Made by a program: the position numbers and the translations under genes. The notes under the pieces are model-generated. The model had not been told where the DNA came from. It ran no database searches and saw nothing but the letters and a program-made list of their open reading frames with translations. 64,000 nucleotides of DNA from JBMOPD01 sp049323615 (GTDB taxonomy: Bacteria; Bacillota; Desulfotomaculia; Desulfotomaculales; Desulfocucumaceae): contig JBMOPD010000026.1 of the NCBI GenBank assembly GCA_049323615.1, positions 1-64,000 of the forward strand, given 5' to 3'. Below are positions 52,498 through 61,168 of the stretch, piece after piece. Numbering within the stretch: position 1 is the first letter of the stretch; every line of letters starts with the position of its first letter.

Positions 52498-53983
52498 CCG
52501 GTCTCTGAAGGTACTGCTGGTTTCATCGGAGGTGGTTCCCTTTGCCAAGACGGGCGGGCTGGCCGACGTTGCCGGTTCCCTGCCCAAGGCCGTGGCCACC
52601 GTCGGCAACGACCACGCGGGAAATGATGTAAGGGTGGCCATGCCGCATTACAAGGGAATTGAAGGAGGAAAATACCGCCTGGACTTTCCGGTCAATTTCG
52701 GCAACAGGGCGGAAACCGCCATTATCAGGGAGGCATCCATTGAGGCCCATTACAAGGGCGATCATAAAACAATCCCGGTGTACCTGGTTGACAACCATCA
52801 TTATTTTTACCGGGAAGGCATGTACATGTTCCCGGACGAGGCCGAGCGGTTCGCCTTCTTCTGCCGCGGGGTGCTGGAGATGCTTCCCCGCCTGAACTGG
52901 CAGCCGGATATCATTCACTGCAATGACTGGCAGACCGGCCCCATACCTTTCTTCCTCAAAACCCGGTACCGCCACGATCCCTTCTATGCCAGGATGGCAA
53001 CGGTATTTACCATTCACAACCTGCAGTACCAGGGCAATTTCCCCAAGGCCGCGCTGAAAATACTGGGTGTCGGGGACGAGTACTTTGTTCCGGATAAACT
53101 GGAGTTTTACGGGACGGTAAGCTACATAAAGATGGGCATCAGCTACGCCGACATTATCAATACCGTCAGCCGGACCTACGCCGCCGAAATCCAGCGGCCC
53201 GAACTGGGTGAGCGTATGGACGGCCTGCTGCGCAAGCGGTCCCACGACTTGTACGGGATCCTGAACGGAATAAACTACCATGAGTTTGACCCGAAGACCG
53301 ACCACCGGATTCACCGGAATTACGACCGCGACGGCGTGGAAAACAAGAAGGAAAACAAATACTCCCTGCAAAAGGAGATGGGCCTGCCGGTAAAGGATGT
53401 ACCGGTAATCGGGCTGGTTTCCAGGCTGGTGGACCAGAAGGGGCTGGATTTGATAGCCGAAATAACCGAAGAACTGATGCGCCTGGATATTCAAATGGTG
53501 GTCCTGGGCAGCGGAGACAGGTATTATGAGGATATGTTCAGGAAGCTGAAGGAGAGGTATCCACAGAAGGCCGGAGTATATACGGGGTATAACGCCATAC
53601 TGGCCCAGCGGATATATGCCGGTTCGGATATGTTTCTGATGCCGTCCAGGTTTGAGCCCTGCGGGCTGGGGCAGCTCATTGCTTTGCGCTACGGGACCAT
53701 TCCCATTGTAAGGGCGACCGGGGGGCTGGCGGACACTGTTCACGATTACAACCCCGTCACGGGGTCGGGCAACGGGTTTGTGTTCTCGGAATATAACGGC
53801 AGGGCCTTGTACCATGCCATCGCCAGGGCGCTGAAACTGTACCGGGATGAGCCTGAAAAGTGGCTGAGGCTGGTGAGGAACTCCATGGACCTTGACTTCT
53901 CGTGGGCCAGGTCGGCTGTGGAGTATATTCAGCTTTACCAGGAGGCCATCAGCAGGCACCTGGAAAGGGCCAGAACGGCCTGA
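52490..53983 (+). CDS. glgA: glycogen synthase, GT5
   Basis: 497 residues. The KTGGLADV ADP-glucose site is at the N-terminus (about residues 19-26), HNLQYQGNFP follows, and the C-terminal SRFEPCGLGQLIALRYGTIP is the GT5 signature. It elongates glycogen-type glucan. ATG at 52490 overlaps galT by 8 bp; the longer open frame from 52364 lies in galT. It complements the dextrin/trehalose operon on the other strand. Confidence 0.95.
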   Translation: MFDRSLKVLLVSSEVVPFAKTGGLADVAGSLPKAVATVGNDHAGNDVRVAMPHYKGIEGGKYRLDFPVNFGNRAETAIIREASIEAHYKGDHKTIPVYLVDNHHYFYREGMYMFPDEAERFAFFCRGVLEMLPRLNWQPDIIHCNDWQTGPIPFFLKTRYRHDPFYARMATVFTIHNLQYQGNFPKAALKILGVGDEYFVPDKLEFYGTVSYIKMGISYADIINTVSRTYAAEIQRPELGERMDGLLRKRSHDLYGILNGINYHEFDPKTDHRIHRNYDRDGVENKKENKYSLQKEMGLPVKDVPVIGLVSRLVDQKGLDLIAEITEELMRLDIQMVVLGSGDRYYEDMFRKLKERYPQKAGVYTGYNAILAQRIYAGSDMFLMPSRFEPCGLGQLIALRYGTIPIVRATGGLADTVHDYNPVTGSGNGFVFSEYNGRALYHAIARALKLYRDEPEKWLRLVRNSMDLDFSWARSAVEYIQLYQEAISRHLERARTA

Positions 53984-53986
53984 ATA

Positions 53987-54054
53987 ATAGCTTATCCTGA
54001 AAAGCTTCCGGGTCAGAATACAGAATCCAGGAGCCATAATCCAGCTGGATTCTG
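53987..54054. repeat. 30-bp dispersed repeat plus 7-bp repeats (copy 2)
   Basis: Bases 53987-54016 are identical to 23221-23250. They are followed by CAGAATA, CAGAATC, CAGGAGC and CATAATC, and a complementary GGATTCTG arm at 54047-54054. The same head is therefore joined to a different heptamer type than in copy 1. Confidence 0.75.
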
Positions 54055-54232
54055 CCGCACGCAGGGCGGCTTCTTTATTGTGTCCGGATGTTCTTAAAAA
54101 GAACATGTAAATGAATATATACAAAAAATTTTCCGGCCCCGATCTCAAAAATATTAACAGGACTTTGACCTGCAATTGTCGAAATACCAGTCGTGATATT
54201 TTAGGGCGGACGGAAAAAAGTGAATCTCATAC
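54055..54232. other. upstream part of the intergenic region before the acyl-CoA dehydrogenase cluster
   Basis: No gene is supported. An ACATGT-containing AT-rich run and an inverted TTCTTAAAAAGAA (54089-54101) are seen. The remainder of the region to 54500 holds the promoter, operator candidate and inverted-repeat mini-ORF listed next. Confidence 0.4.
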
Positions 54233-54262
54233 TTGCCATTGGTGTAATACATTTTTTAAAAT
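54233..54262 (+). promoter_or_regulatory. possible promoter of the butyryl-CoA oxidation cluster
   Basis: TTGCCA (54233-54238) and TAAAAT (54257-54262) are 18 bp apart, upstream of the acyl-CoA dehydrogenase gene. Confidence 0.4.
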
Positions 54263-54274
54263 AAAATAGGTGAC

Positions 54275-54288
54275 TGATTGTTCAATCA
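54275..54288. promoter_or_regulatory. palindromic operator candidate
   Basis: TGATTG-TT-CAATCA is a perfect 6-bp-arm palindrome, just downstream of the candidate -10. The position fits a repressor site that would block the first bases of the transcript. TetR/FadR-type regulators of acyl-CoA genes use palindromes of this size. The regulator is not identified. Confidence 0.45.
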
Positions 54289-54351
54289 TAATTTATAAAG
54301 TACCGGTTTTTTACTGGGGGTGATATGTCCGCATAAGCAGGAGTACAAAAA

Positions 54352-54427
54352 ATGCAAATCAAAGCAGCCCGTGACTTTCCGCGCTTTTGGGTGCGGCAGG
54401 TTGAGAGATATGGCACATGATTTGCAT
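54352..54427 (+). other. 22-codon mini-ORF enclosed by a 10-bp inverted repeat
   Basis: ATGCAAATCA (54352-54361) is exactly repeated in inverted form as TGATTTGCAT (54418-54427). The first arm is the start of an open frame (MQIKAARDFPRFWVR...) with GCAGGAG 8 bases upstream. The frame ends TGA at 54418-54420, in the second arm. It could be a leader peptide or simply a hairpin. It lies 80 bp before the acyl-CoA dehydrogenase start. Confidence 0.4.
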
Positions 54428-54500
54428 AAATGAAGGGGAGGGATTGGAGTAAAAAAACTTTAAAGGCAACTGATCCCAGAAATGGCAAGGAGGAGTTGCT

Positions 54501-55640
54501 GTGATTTTCAAACTTACCGAAGAGCAGGATCTGTTGAAAAAGACTGTAAGGGATTTCGCAGAGTCAGAGATCACTCCCAAGGCCGGCGAAATGGATGAGA
54601 AAGAAGAGTATGACCTGAGCCTGTGGAGCAAAATGGCCGAAATGGGCCTGACCGGAATACCCTATCCGGAAGATTACGAAGGGGCGGGTATGGACAACCT
54701 CAGCTACGCCATTGCCGTGGAGGAACTGAGCCGTGTCTGCGCCTCCAGCGGGGTGCTGGTGTCCGCCCACACATCCTTGTGCGCGTGGCCAATCTACGCC
54801 TTTGGCACCGAGGAGCAGAAGAAAAAATACCTGGCGCCGCTTTGCAACGGAGAGAAAATAGGGGCCATGGGACTGACCGAGCCTGCGGCCGGTTCGGATG
54901 CCGGGGCCATAAAAACAACCGCCGTAAAGGAAGGAAACGAGTACGTTTTAAACGGCACCAAGATATTCATTACCAACGCTTTTCTGGCCGAAACATACGT
55001 GGTTTTTGCCTCCACCGACAGGAGCAAGGCACATCGGGGCATTTCGGCGTTTATCGTGGAAAAGGGCACCCCCGGTTTCACCTTTGGCAAAAAAGAGCAC
55101 AAAATGGGCATCCGGGCCTCGGCCACATACGAACTGGTTTTTGAAAACTGCCGCATTCCGGCCGAAAACCTGCTGGGAGAAGAGGGGCAGGGATTTAAAA
55201 TTGTGATGATGACCCTGGACGGGGGCCGTATAGGCATTGCCGCCCAGGCCCTCGGCATTGCCCAGGGAGCGTACGAACAGGCCCTCAATTACAGCAAGGT
55301 AAGGGAGCAGTTCGGCAAGCCCATTTCGGCGAACCAGGGCCTGCAGTGGATGCTGGCCGATATGGCCACCCAGATAGAAGCGGCCCGGCTGCTGGTGTAC
55401 CGGGCGGCATACCTGAAGGACACAAAGCAGACCTATTCAAAAGAGGCGGCCATGGCCAAGCTTTTCGCCTCAGAGACTGCCATGATGGTCACCACCAAGG
55501 CGGTTCAGATATTCGGCGGCTATGGGTATACCAGGGAATACCCGGTGGAGCGCATGATGCGGGATGCCAAGATTACCGAAATTTATGAAGGTACCAGCGA
55601 GGTCCAGCGGATAGTCATAGCGGCCAATATTTTAAAATAG
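54501..55640 (+). CDS. bcd: butyryl-CoA dehydrogenase-type acyl-CoA dehydrogenase
   Basis: A 379-residue FAD enzyme. GLTEPAAGSDAGA and FITNAF are flavin-site segments, and the catalytic Glu is in EIYEGTSEVQR near residue 366. It is followed by etfB and etfA, an Fe-S oxidoreductase, thiolase, hbd and crt, which identifies a short-chain, butyrate-type role. In syntrophs and sulfate reducers this step is the energetically hard oxidation. GTG start after AAGGAGGAG. It is paralogous to the enzyme at 32173-33318. Confidence 0.92.
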   Translation: MIFKLTEEQDLLKKTVRDFAESEITPKAGEMDEKEEYDLSLWSKMAEMGLTGIPYPEDYEGAGMDNLSYAIAVEELSRVCASSGVLVSAHTSLCAWPIYAFGTEEQKKKYLAPLCNGEKIGAMGLTEPAAGSDAGAIKTTAVKEGNEYVLNGTKIFITNAFLAETYVVFASTDRSKAHRGISAFIVEKGTPGFTFGKKEHKMGIRASATYELVFENCRIPAENLLGEEGQGFKIVMMTLDGGRIGIAAQALGIAQGAYEQALNYSKVREQFGKPISANQGLQWMLADMATQIEAARLLVYRAAYLKDTKQTYSKEAAMAKLFASETAMMVTTKAVQIFGGYGYTREYPVERMMRDAKITEIYEGTSEVQRIVIAANILK

Positions 55641-55653
55641 CCCGGGCCGGATT

Positions 55654-55667
55654 GTCAGCTGTCAGCT
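55654..55667. repeat. 7-bp period repeat (GTCAGCT), two units
   Basis: GTCAGCT twice in tandem, in the 140-bp gap between the dehydrogenase and etfB. Confidence 0.4.
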
Positions 55668-55779
55668 ATTATCCCCTTGAATAGTATGATAGGCTTCTAG
55701 TAACGGTGATTGGATAAAAACGGTAATGGCTTTGGGCTGACAGTGATGGCTAAACGCTTAAATGCAAAGGAGGAAGCAT

Positions 55780-56550
55780 ATGAACATCGTTGTGTGTATG
55801 AAGCAAACCTTTGACACCGAGGCCAAAATTACCATTGACGGCAATGGTAAAATAAACAAGCAGGGTGTCAGCCTGATCATGAACCCCTACGACGAGTTTG
55901 CCGTGGAGGAAGCCCTGAGGATCAAGGAAAAGGCCGGTGGAGAAGTAACCGTGGTGACCGTGGGCGGCCCGGAAGCCCAGGACGCCGTGCGCCAGGCCCT
56001 GGCCATGGGCGCGGACAAGGCCGTGCTGGTTGATCCCGGCCTGGAGGAAGTGGATGAGTTCACCACCGCCACCATTCTTGCCAAGGCCATATCGGGGCTG
56101 CAGTACGACATTATCCTGGGCGGCTTCAGGGCCATCGACGACGGATCGGCCCAGGTGGCCGGCCGGGTGGCCGAAATACTGGGCCTGCCGGTGGTAAACG
56201 TGATCACCAAGCTGGAGGTTGCCGGCGGTAAGGCTGTGGCCACCAAAGAAATCGAGGGTGGCAGCCAGGTTGTGGAAGTTGCCCTGCCCGCCGTCTTTAC
56301 TGCCCAAAAGGGACTGAACGAGCCCCGCTATCCCTCGATGAAGGGTATCATGCAGGCCAAGAAGAAGCCCATGGAGAAAAAGACCCTGGGTGATCTGGGT
56401 CTTGATGCCGGACAGGTTGCCCCCAGGGTCAAGGCGTTAAGTTACTTCCTGCCCTCAGCGCGAGCCGCCGGGAAGATAATCCCCGGTGAGCCGGCGGACG
56501 CGGCCCGCGACCTGGTCAAGGCTTTGCGGGAAGAAGCAAAAGTTATATAG
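55780..56550 (+). CDS. etfB: electron transfer flavoprotein beta subunit
   Basis: 256 residues, beginning MNIVVCMKQTFDTEAKI. The AMP/FAD-binding segment and the VEEALRIKEKAGGEVTVV and GGFRAIDDGSAQV regions match ETF beta, and the acyl-CoA dehydrogenase docking loop is near PRYPSMKGIMQAKKKP. ATG at 55780 follows AAAGGAGGAAG. It accepts electrons from the dehydrogenase encoded just upstream. Whether it is of the bifurcating type is uncertain. Confidence 0.93.
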   Translation: MNIVVCMKQTFDTEAKITIDGNGKINKQGVSLIMNPYDEFAVEEALRIKEKAGGEVTVVTVGGPEAQDAVRQALAMGADKAVLVDPGLEEVDEFTTATILAKAISGLQYDIILGGFRAIDDGSAQVAGRVAEILGLPVVNVITKLEVAGGKAVATKEIEGGSQVVEVALPAVFTAQKGLNEPRYPSMKGIMQAKKKPMEKKTLGDLGLDAGQVAPRVKALSYFLPSARAAGKIIPGEPADAARDLVKALREEAKVI

Positions 56551-56582
56551 TATGGAACTTATAGATAGGAGGGTCAAGGAAT

Positions 56583-57563
56583 ATGGCTAAAGGAATATGG
56601 GTATTTGTAGAACAACGCGACGGCAAAATCAAGAAAGTGACATATGAACTGTTAAGCGCAGGGCGTAAAGTTGCCGACAGCCTGGGCGAGGAACTGTGCG
56701 CTGTACTGCCCGGCAAGGGCGTGGCCGGCCTGGCCCCGGCCCTGGGAGAATACGGCGCCGACAAGGTATTTGTGCTGGAAAGCGACGCCCTGGCCAACTA
56801 TACAACCGACGGGTATGCCAATGCCGTGGCCGGCCTGGCCAAGGAGAAGGAACCCACCGCCATACTGCTTGGCTGCACTGTTACGGGCCGTGACCTGGCG
56901 GCCCAGGTGGCCCAGAAGCTGGGCACAGGCCTCTTAACCGACTGCACCGACATGGTTCTGGAGAACGGTCAGCTGGTGTTTACCCGTCCCATATACGCCG
57001 GCAAGGCTTTTGTGAAGGCCTCATGCCCCGAGGCGCGTCCGGTTATGGCCACCATCCGCCCCAACGTGCTTGCCGTGGGCGAAACCCGGCCCGGCCGCAC
57101 CGCCGAGGCTGTCAGCGTGGCTCCCGGCACCGGCGATATCCGCCAGGCCATCAAGGACATCGTGCTGCAGATAAGCACCAGGCCGGAACTTACCGAGGCC
57201 GATATCATCGTTTCCGGCGGCCGCGGCATGAAGGGCCCGGAAAACTTTGCCATACTGGAAGAACTGGCTGATGTGCTGGGCGCCGCAGTGGGTGCTTCCA
57301 GGGCGGCGGTGGACGCCGGCTGGAAACCGCACAGCTTCCAGGTGGGGCAGACCGGTAAGACTGTTTCCCCGGTTGTTTATATTGCCTGCGGGATCTCGGG
57401 GGCCATTCAGCACCTGGCCGGCATGAGCTCCTCAAAGTGCATCGTGGCCATCAACAAGGACCCCGAAGCCAATATATTCAAAGTGGCGGACTACGGAATC
57501 GTGGGGGACCTGTTTGAAGTGGTGCCCCTGCTGAAGGAAGAATTCAAGAAGATACTGGCTTAA
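56583..57563 (+). CDS. etfA: electron transfer flavoprotein alpha subunit
   Basis: 326 residues. The C-terminal FAD domain has VSGGRGMKGPENF, GASRAAVDAGWKPHSFQVGQT and YIACGISGAIQHLAGM, the ETF alpha signature. It forms a dimer with EtfB. ATG after AGGAGGG. No extra N-terminal Fe-S domain is present. Confidence 0.94.
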   Translation: MAKGIWVFVEQRDGKIKKVTYELLSAGRKVADSLGEELCAVLPGKGVAGLAPALGEYGADKVFVLESDALANYTTDGYANAVAGLAKEKEPTAILLGCTVTGRDLAAQVAQKLGTGLLTDCTDMVLENGQLVFTRPIYAGKAFVKASCPEARPVMATIRPNVLAVGETRPGRTAEAVSVAPGTGDIRQAIKDIVLQISTRPELTEADIIVSGGRGMKGPENFAILEELADVLGAAVGASRAAVDAGWKPHSFQVGQTGKTVSPVVYIACGISGAIQHLAGMSSSKCIVAINKDPEANIFKVADYGIVGDLFEVVPLLKEEFKKILA

Positions 57564-57572
57564 AATAATAAC

Positions 57573-57602
57573 GCGGCCCTTTTTCGTGACGGGAAGGGCC
57601 GC
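57573..57602 (+). terminator. weak terminator-like hairpin after etfA
   Basis: GCGGCCCTT (57573-57581) pairs with AAGGGCCGC (57594-57602); only a short T-rich tail follows. It may partly separate etfBA from the downstream genes. Confidence 0.5.
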
Positions 57603-57621
57603 CATTTCCATTTTTAAGAGC

Positions 57622-57660
57622 GGGGATTGGGGATTGGAGATTAGGGATTGGGGATTGGGG
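57622..57660. repeat. 7-bp period repeat (GGGGATT type), five and a half units
   Basis: GGGGATT, GGGGATT, GGAGATT, AGGGATT, GGGGATT and GGGG in tandem, between etfA and the Fe-S protein gene. Confidence 0.75.
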
Positions 57661-57714
57661 CTGATCTTTAAGGGATCTGTGGTTAAAGTTTAAGCGGGAT
57701 AAGGAGGAAAATCG

Positions 57715-58872
57715 ATGTCCGAGCCTTTAATGTTATTTGATGAAGTAAGGGACGCCATCGTTGCCAGCGGCGGCGAGGAGATACAATTATGCATGCAGTG
57801 CGGACTCTGCACCGGTTCCTGCCCGTGGGGGAGGATGGAGGAAAAATCCGAATTCAACGTCCGGGCCATGTTTCACATGGGCAGGCTCGGATATGACGGT
57901 TACGAGTCCGACGACTACCTTTTCGCCTGCACCACCTGCAACCAGTGCGCGGTAAAATGCCCCCGGGGGATAAAGATACCCAACGTGGTAAGGTCGATGC
58001 GCAGTGTTATCTGTGAAACCGGCGGCATACCCAAGAACCTCAAGGCCGTGCTGGGAAGCATCAACAGCCAGGGCAACCCGTGGTCCCAGGAAAGAGACGA
58101 GCGTACAGCCTGGACAAAGGGGCACGATGTTCCGGAATTCACCCCGGACAAGGAATACCTCCTCTATGTGTGCTGCACATCGGCTTACGACGGCAGAAGC
58201 CAGAAGGTGGCCAGGGCCATTGTGGAATTGTTGAAGGCCGCCGGGGTAAGCTTCGGCATCATCGGCAGCGAGGAGAAGTGCTGCGGGGAGTCGGTGCGGA
58301 AGATAGGGGCCGAGGAAGAGTTTGGCAACCTGGCCCGGCACAACATCGACCTGTTTAACAGCAAAGGTGTCAAGAAGATAATCACCACCTCACCCCACTG
58401 CCTGTATACATTCAGGAACGAGTACCCGGAATTCGGCGCCCAGTTTGAGGTTGTTCATTATACCGAACTGCTGCAGAACCTCGTTTCCGAAGGAAAATTA
58501 AAATTATCAAAACCCGTGGCCAAAAAGGTTATTTATCACGAACCCTGCTACCTCGGCAGGCACAGCCGGGTCTTCGACGCCCCCAGGGAACTGATGGCTG
58601 CCGTTCCCGAACTGAGCATGACGGAATTCAAGGGAAATAAGGACTACAGCATGTGCTGCAGCGGCGGCGGGGCCAGAATATGGATGGAGACCAAGGCCGG
58701 CCAGCGTTTTTCAGACGTCAAGGTAAGAGAAGCTTCGGAAAAAGAGGCCCAGGTAATCGCCACGGCATGTCCCTACTGCATCGTCATGCTGGAAGACAGC
58801 CTCAAGAACCAGAACAAGGATGAGGTAATGTCGGTTAAGGACATCAGCGAACTGCTGCGGGAGAGCCTGTAA
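57715..58872 (+). CDS. HdrD-like (CCG-domain) Fe-S oxidoreductase of the acyl-CoA dehydrogenase/ETF cluster
   Basis: 385 residues, soluble. The N-terminus has two 4Fe-4S motifs, CMQCGLCTGSCP and CTTCNQCAVKCP. Two cysteine-rich CCG domains follow: first SEEKCCGES with an earlier CC, then HEPCYLGRH and CCSGGGARIW. These are the heterodisulfide-reductase subunit D hallmarks. Related DUF224 proteins with ETF move electrons from butyryl-CoA oxidation to the membrane or quinone. This one has no membrane span, so a docking partner is expected. ATG after AAGGAGG. Confidence 0.9.
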   Translation: MSEPLMLFDEVRDAIVASGGEEIQLCMQCGLCTGSCPWGRMEEKSEFNVRAMFHMGRLGYDGYESDDYLFACTTCNQCAVKCPRGIKIPNVVRSMRSVICETGGIPKNLKAVLGSINSQGNPWSQERDERTAWTKGHDVPEFTPDKEYLLYVCCTSAYDGRSQKVARAIVELLKAAGVSFGIIGSEEKCCGESVRKIGAEEEFGNLARHNIDLFNSKGVKKIITTSPHCLYTFRNEYPEFGAQFEVVHYTELLQNLVSEGKLKLSKPVAKKVIYHEPCYLGRHSRVFDAPRELMAAVPELSMTEFKGNKDYSMCCSGGGARIWMETKAGQRFSDVKVREASEKEAQVIATACPYCIVMLEDSLKNQNKDEVMSVKDISELLRESL

Positions 58873-59049
58873 GAGGTCGGCAGAAAAAAGAGTCTAATTC
58901 CAATATAAAAAATTACCCTTACAAACCAAAAGAGGGTAAGCACAAAGGATTTAGCCCAGGCGCATTGATGTATTCTTGGTGTTAACATTTGAATACTGCC
59001 CTGGGCGTGTTTTTATAAAACAGCTTTATGAAAGGATGAGGACTGGGAA

Positions 59050-60231
59050 ATGAGAGAAGCGGTGATAGTAAGCTCGGTAAGGACGGCGGTGGGGAAGTTC
59101 GGCGGCTCCCTGAACGGAATTCCGGCAGTGGACCTGGGCGCCCTGGTCATCAAGGAGGCCGTAAAAAGAGCCGGCATTGATGAAAAGCTGGTTGACGAGG
59201 TAATTATGGGCAATGTACTGCAGGCCGGCCTGGGGCAGAACCCGGCCCGGCAGGCGTCCATAAAGGCCGGAGTGCCGCAGGAAGTCCCGGCCTGGACCCT
59301 TAACATCGTCTGCGGGTCCGGACTGAAGGCCGTGGGAACCGCCGCCCGGCAGATCTGGTCGGGAGAAGCCGACATAGTGGTGGCCGGCGGCATGGAAAAC
59401 ATGTCCATGGCGCCTTACCTGATAGACAGGGCCAGGTGGGGATACCGCATGGGCGACGGGAAAATTGCCGACGCCATGATCAAGGACGGGCTGTGGTGCG
59501 CCTTTAACGACGTACATATGGGCATCACGGCCGAAAACATCGCGGAAAAGTACGGCATCACCAGGGAGGAGCAGGACCTGTTGTCGGTTGCCAGCCAGGA
59601 GAAGGCCGTTGCCGCCATTGACGCCGGCAGGTTCCGGGATGAAATCGTGCCGGTGGTGATACCGCAAAAGAAGGGTGACCCGGTGGTGTTTGACACCGAC
59701 GAATTCCCGCGCCGGGGGACAACGATGGAAGCGCTCGCAAAACTGCCCCCGGCCTTTAAAAAAGGAGGCACGGTAACGGCCGGCAACGCTTCCGGGATAA
59801 ACGACGGGGCGGCGGCCTGCGTGGTCATGTCGGCCGATAAGGCCAGGGAGTTGGGAGTAAAGCCGCTGTTTATCATCAAATCCACCGCCACAGCCGGCGT
59901 GGATCCGGCGTACATGGGCCTGGGGCCCATTCCCTCCAGCCGGAAGGCCCTGAAAAAGGCGGGACTGGGCGTGACCGCCATGGACCTCATCGAGGCCAAC
60001 GAGGCCTTCGCGGCCCAGGCCTGTGCGGTGATTAAGCAGCTGGAACTGCCCATGGAAAAGGTAAATGTCAACGGGGGCGCGGTGGCCCTGGGCCATCCCA
60101 TCGGCGCCAGCGGGGCCAGGATACTGGTCACCCTCCTCCACGAGATGAAAAAGCGGGGCAGCAAGTACGGGCTGGCCACCCTGTGTATCGGCGGCGGCCA
60201 GGGCACGGCCATGGTGGTGGAAAGCCTTTAA
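59050..60231 (+). CDS. thl: acetyl-CoA acetyltransferase (thiolase)
   Basis: A 393-residue thiolase. Catalytic Cys in NIVCGSGLKA (about residue 88), His in LGHPIGASGAR, second Cys in TLCIGGGQGTA. It would cleave acetoacetyl-CoA to two acetyl-CoA as the last step of butyrate oxidation, or run in reverse. It is followed by hbd (21 bp) and crt. It is a paralogue of the thiolase at 33472-34650. Confidence 0.94.
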   Translation: MREAVIVSSVRTAVGKFGGSLNGIPAVDLGALVIKEAVKRAGIDEKLVDEVIMGNVLQAGLGQNPARQASIKAGVPQEVPAWTLNIVCGSGLKAVGTAARQIWSGEADIVVAGGMENMSMAPYLIDRARWGYRMGDGKIADAMIKDGLWCAFNDVHMGITAENIAEKYGITREEQDLLSVASQEKAVAAIDAGRFRDEIVPVVIPQKKGDPVVFDTDEFPRRGTTMEALAKLPPAFKKGGTVTAGNASGINDGAAACVVMSADKARELGVKPLFIIKSTATAGVDPAYMGLGPIPSSRKALKKAGLGVTAMDLIEANEAFAAQACAVIKQLELPMEKVNVNGGAVALGHPIGASGARILVTLLHEMKKRGSKYGLATLCIGGGQGTAMVVESL

Positions 60232-60252
60232 AAGATAAGGGGGAAGACAGTT

Positions 60253-61107
60253 ATGGAGATTAAGAAGATAATGGTTATCGGCGCCGGCCAGATGGGGTCC
60301 GGGATCGCCCAGGTTTCGGCGGCGGCCGGATACAGCGTGGTGATGAACGACCTGAACGATGATTTTGTAAGCAGGGGACTGGGCAATATCAGCAAAAACC
60401 TGGACAGGGATGTAAAAAAGGGCAGGCTTACCGCGGAGCAGAAGGCTGAAATAATGGGACGCATCAAACCTTCAACCTCACTGCAGGACGCCGGGGACTG
60501 CGACCTGGTGATCGAGGCCGCGGTAGAAAATATGGGCATCAAGTCTAAAATATTCAGTGAGCTTGACGGTATCTGCCCGGCCCACACCATCCTGGCCACC
60601 AACACCTCGTCCCTGCCCATTACCGAAATAGCGGCCAGCACAAAGAGGCCGGAAAAGGTTATCGGCATGCACTTCATGAACCCGGTGCCGGTGATGAAGC
60701 TGGTGGAGGTAATCAGGGGCCTGGCCACCTCCGGTGAGACCTATGAAATAGTCCGGGCAGCCAGTGAAAAAATGGGCAAGATACCGGTGGAGGTAAATGA
60801 CGCTCCCGGCTTTGTATCCAACAGGGTGCTGCTGCCCATGATCAACGAGGCTATTTACTGCGTTTACGAGGGTATAGCCACCCCGGAGGCGGTGGACCAG
60901 GTGATGAAACTGGGCATGAACCATCCCATGGGGCCGCTGGCCCTGGCCGACCTGATCGGCCTTGACACCTGCCTGTATATCATGGAGGTGCTTCATAAGG
61001 GCTTGGGGGACAGCAAGTACAGGCCCTGTCCGCTGCTGCGCAAGTACGTCGCCGCCGGCTGGCTGGGCAGGAAAACAGGCCGGGGATTTTATGTTTACGA
61101 AGGGTAG
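60253..61107 (+). CDS. hbd: 3-hydroxybutyryl-CoA dehydrogenase
   Basis: A 284-residue NAD(P)-dependent enzyme. The nucleotide motif GAGQMGSGIAQV is at the N-terminus, NTSSLPIT holds the substrate-contacting Ser, and GMHFMNPVPVMKLVEVI holds the catalytic His. The Glu partner lies upstream in IEAAVENM. A C-terminal helical domain with GPLALADLIGLD follows. It oxidises 3-hydroxybutyryl-CoA to acetoacetyl-CoA. ATG after GGGGGAAG. Confidence 0.95.
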   Translation: MEIKKIMVIGAGQMGSGIAQVSAAAGYSVVMNDLNDDFVSRGLGNISKNLDRDVKKGRLTAEQKAEIMGRIKPSTSLQDAGDCDLVIEAAVENMGIKSKIFSELDGICPAHTILATNTSSLPITEIAASTKRPEKVIGMHFMNPVPVMKLVEVIRGLATSGETYEIVRAASEKMGKIPVEVNDAPGFVSNRVLLPMINEAIYCVYEGIATPEAVDQVMKLGMNHPMGPLALADLIGLDTCLYIMEVLHKGLGDSKYRPCPLLRKYVAAGWLGRKTGRGFYVYEG

Positions 61108-61168
61108 GCGGCAGCAAAAAGTGGTAAAATAAACGGGTAAGGTATCACAATTTCAGGAGGTGTGGCCG

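Noticed and set aside
52523..54175. 550-codon minus-strand frame across glgA
   Set aside because: Antisense shadow of glgA that runs into the repeat region; no domain recognised.
7919..54431. A 13-bp match (ATTTATGCAAATC at 7919-7931, inverted at 54419-54431) upstream of meaB and bcd
   Set aside because: Matches of this length are expected by chance many times in a 64-kb window; AT-rich and not supported by further copies.
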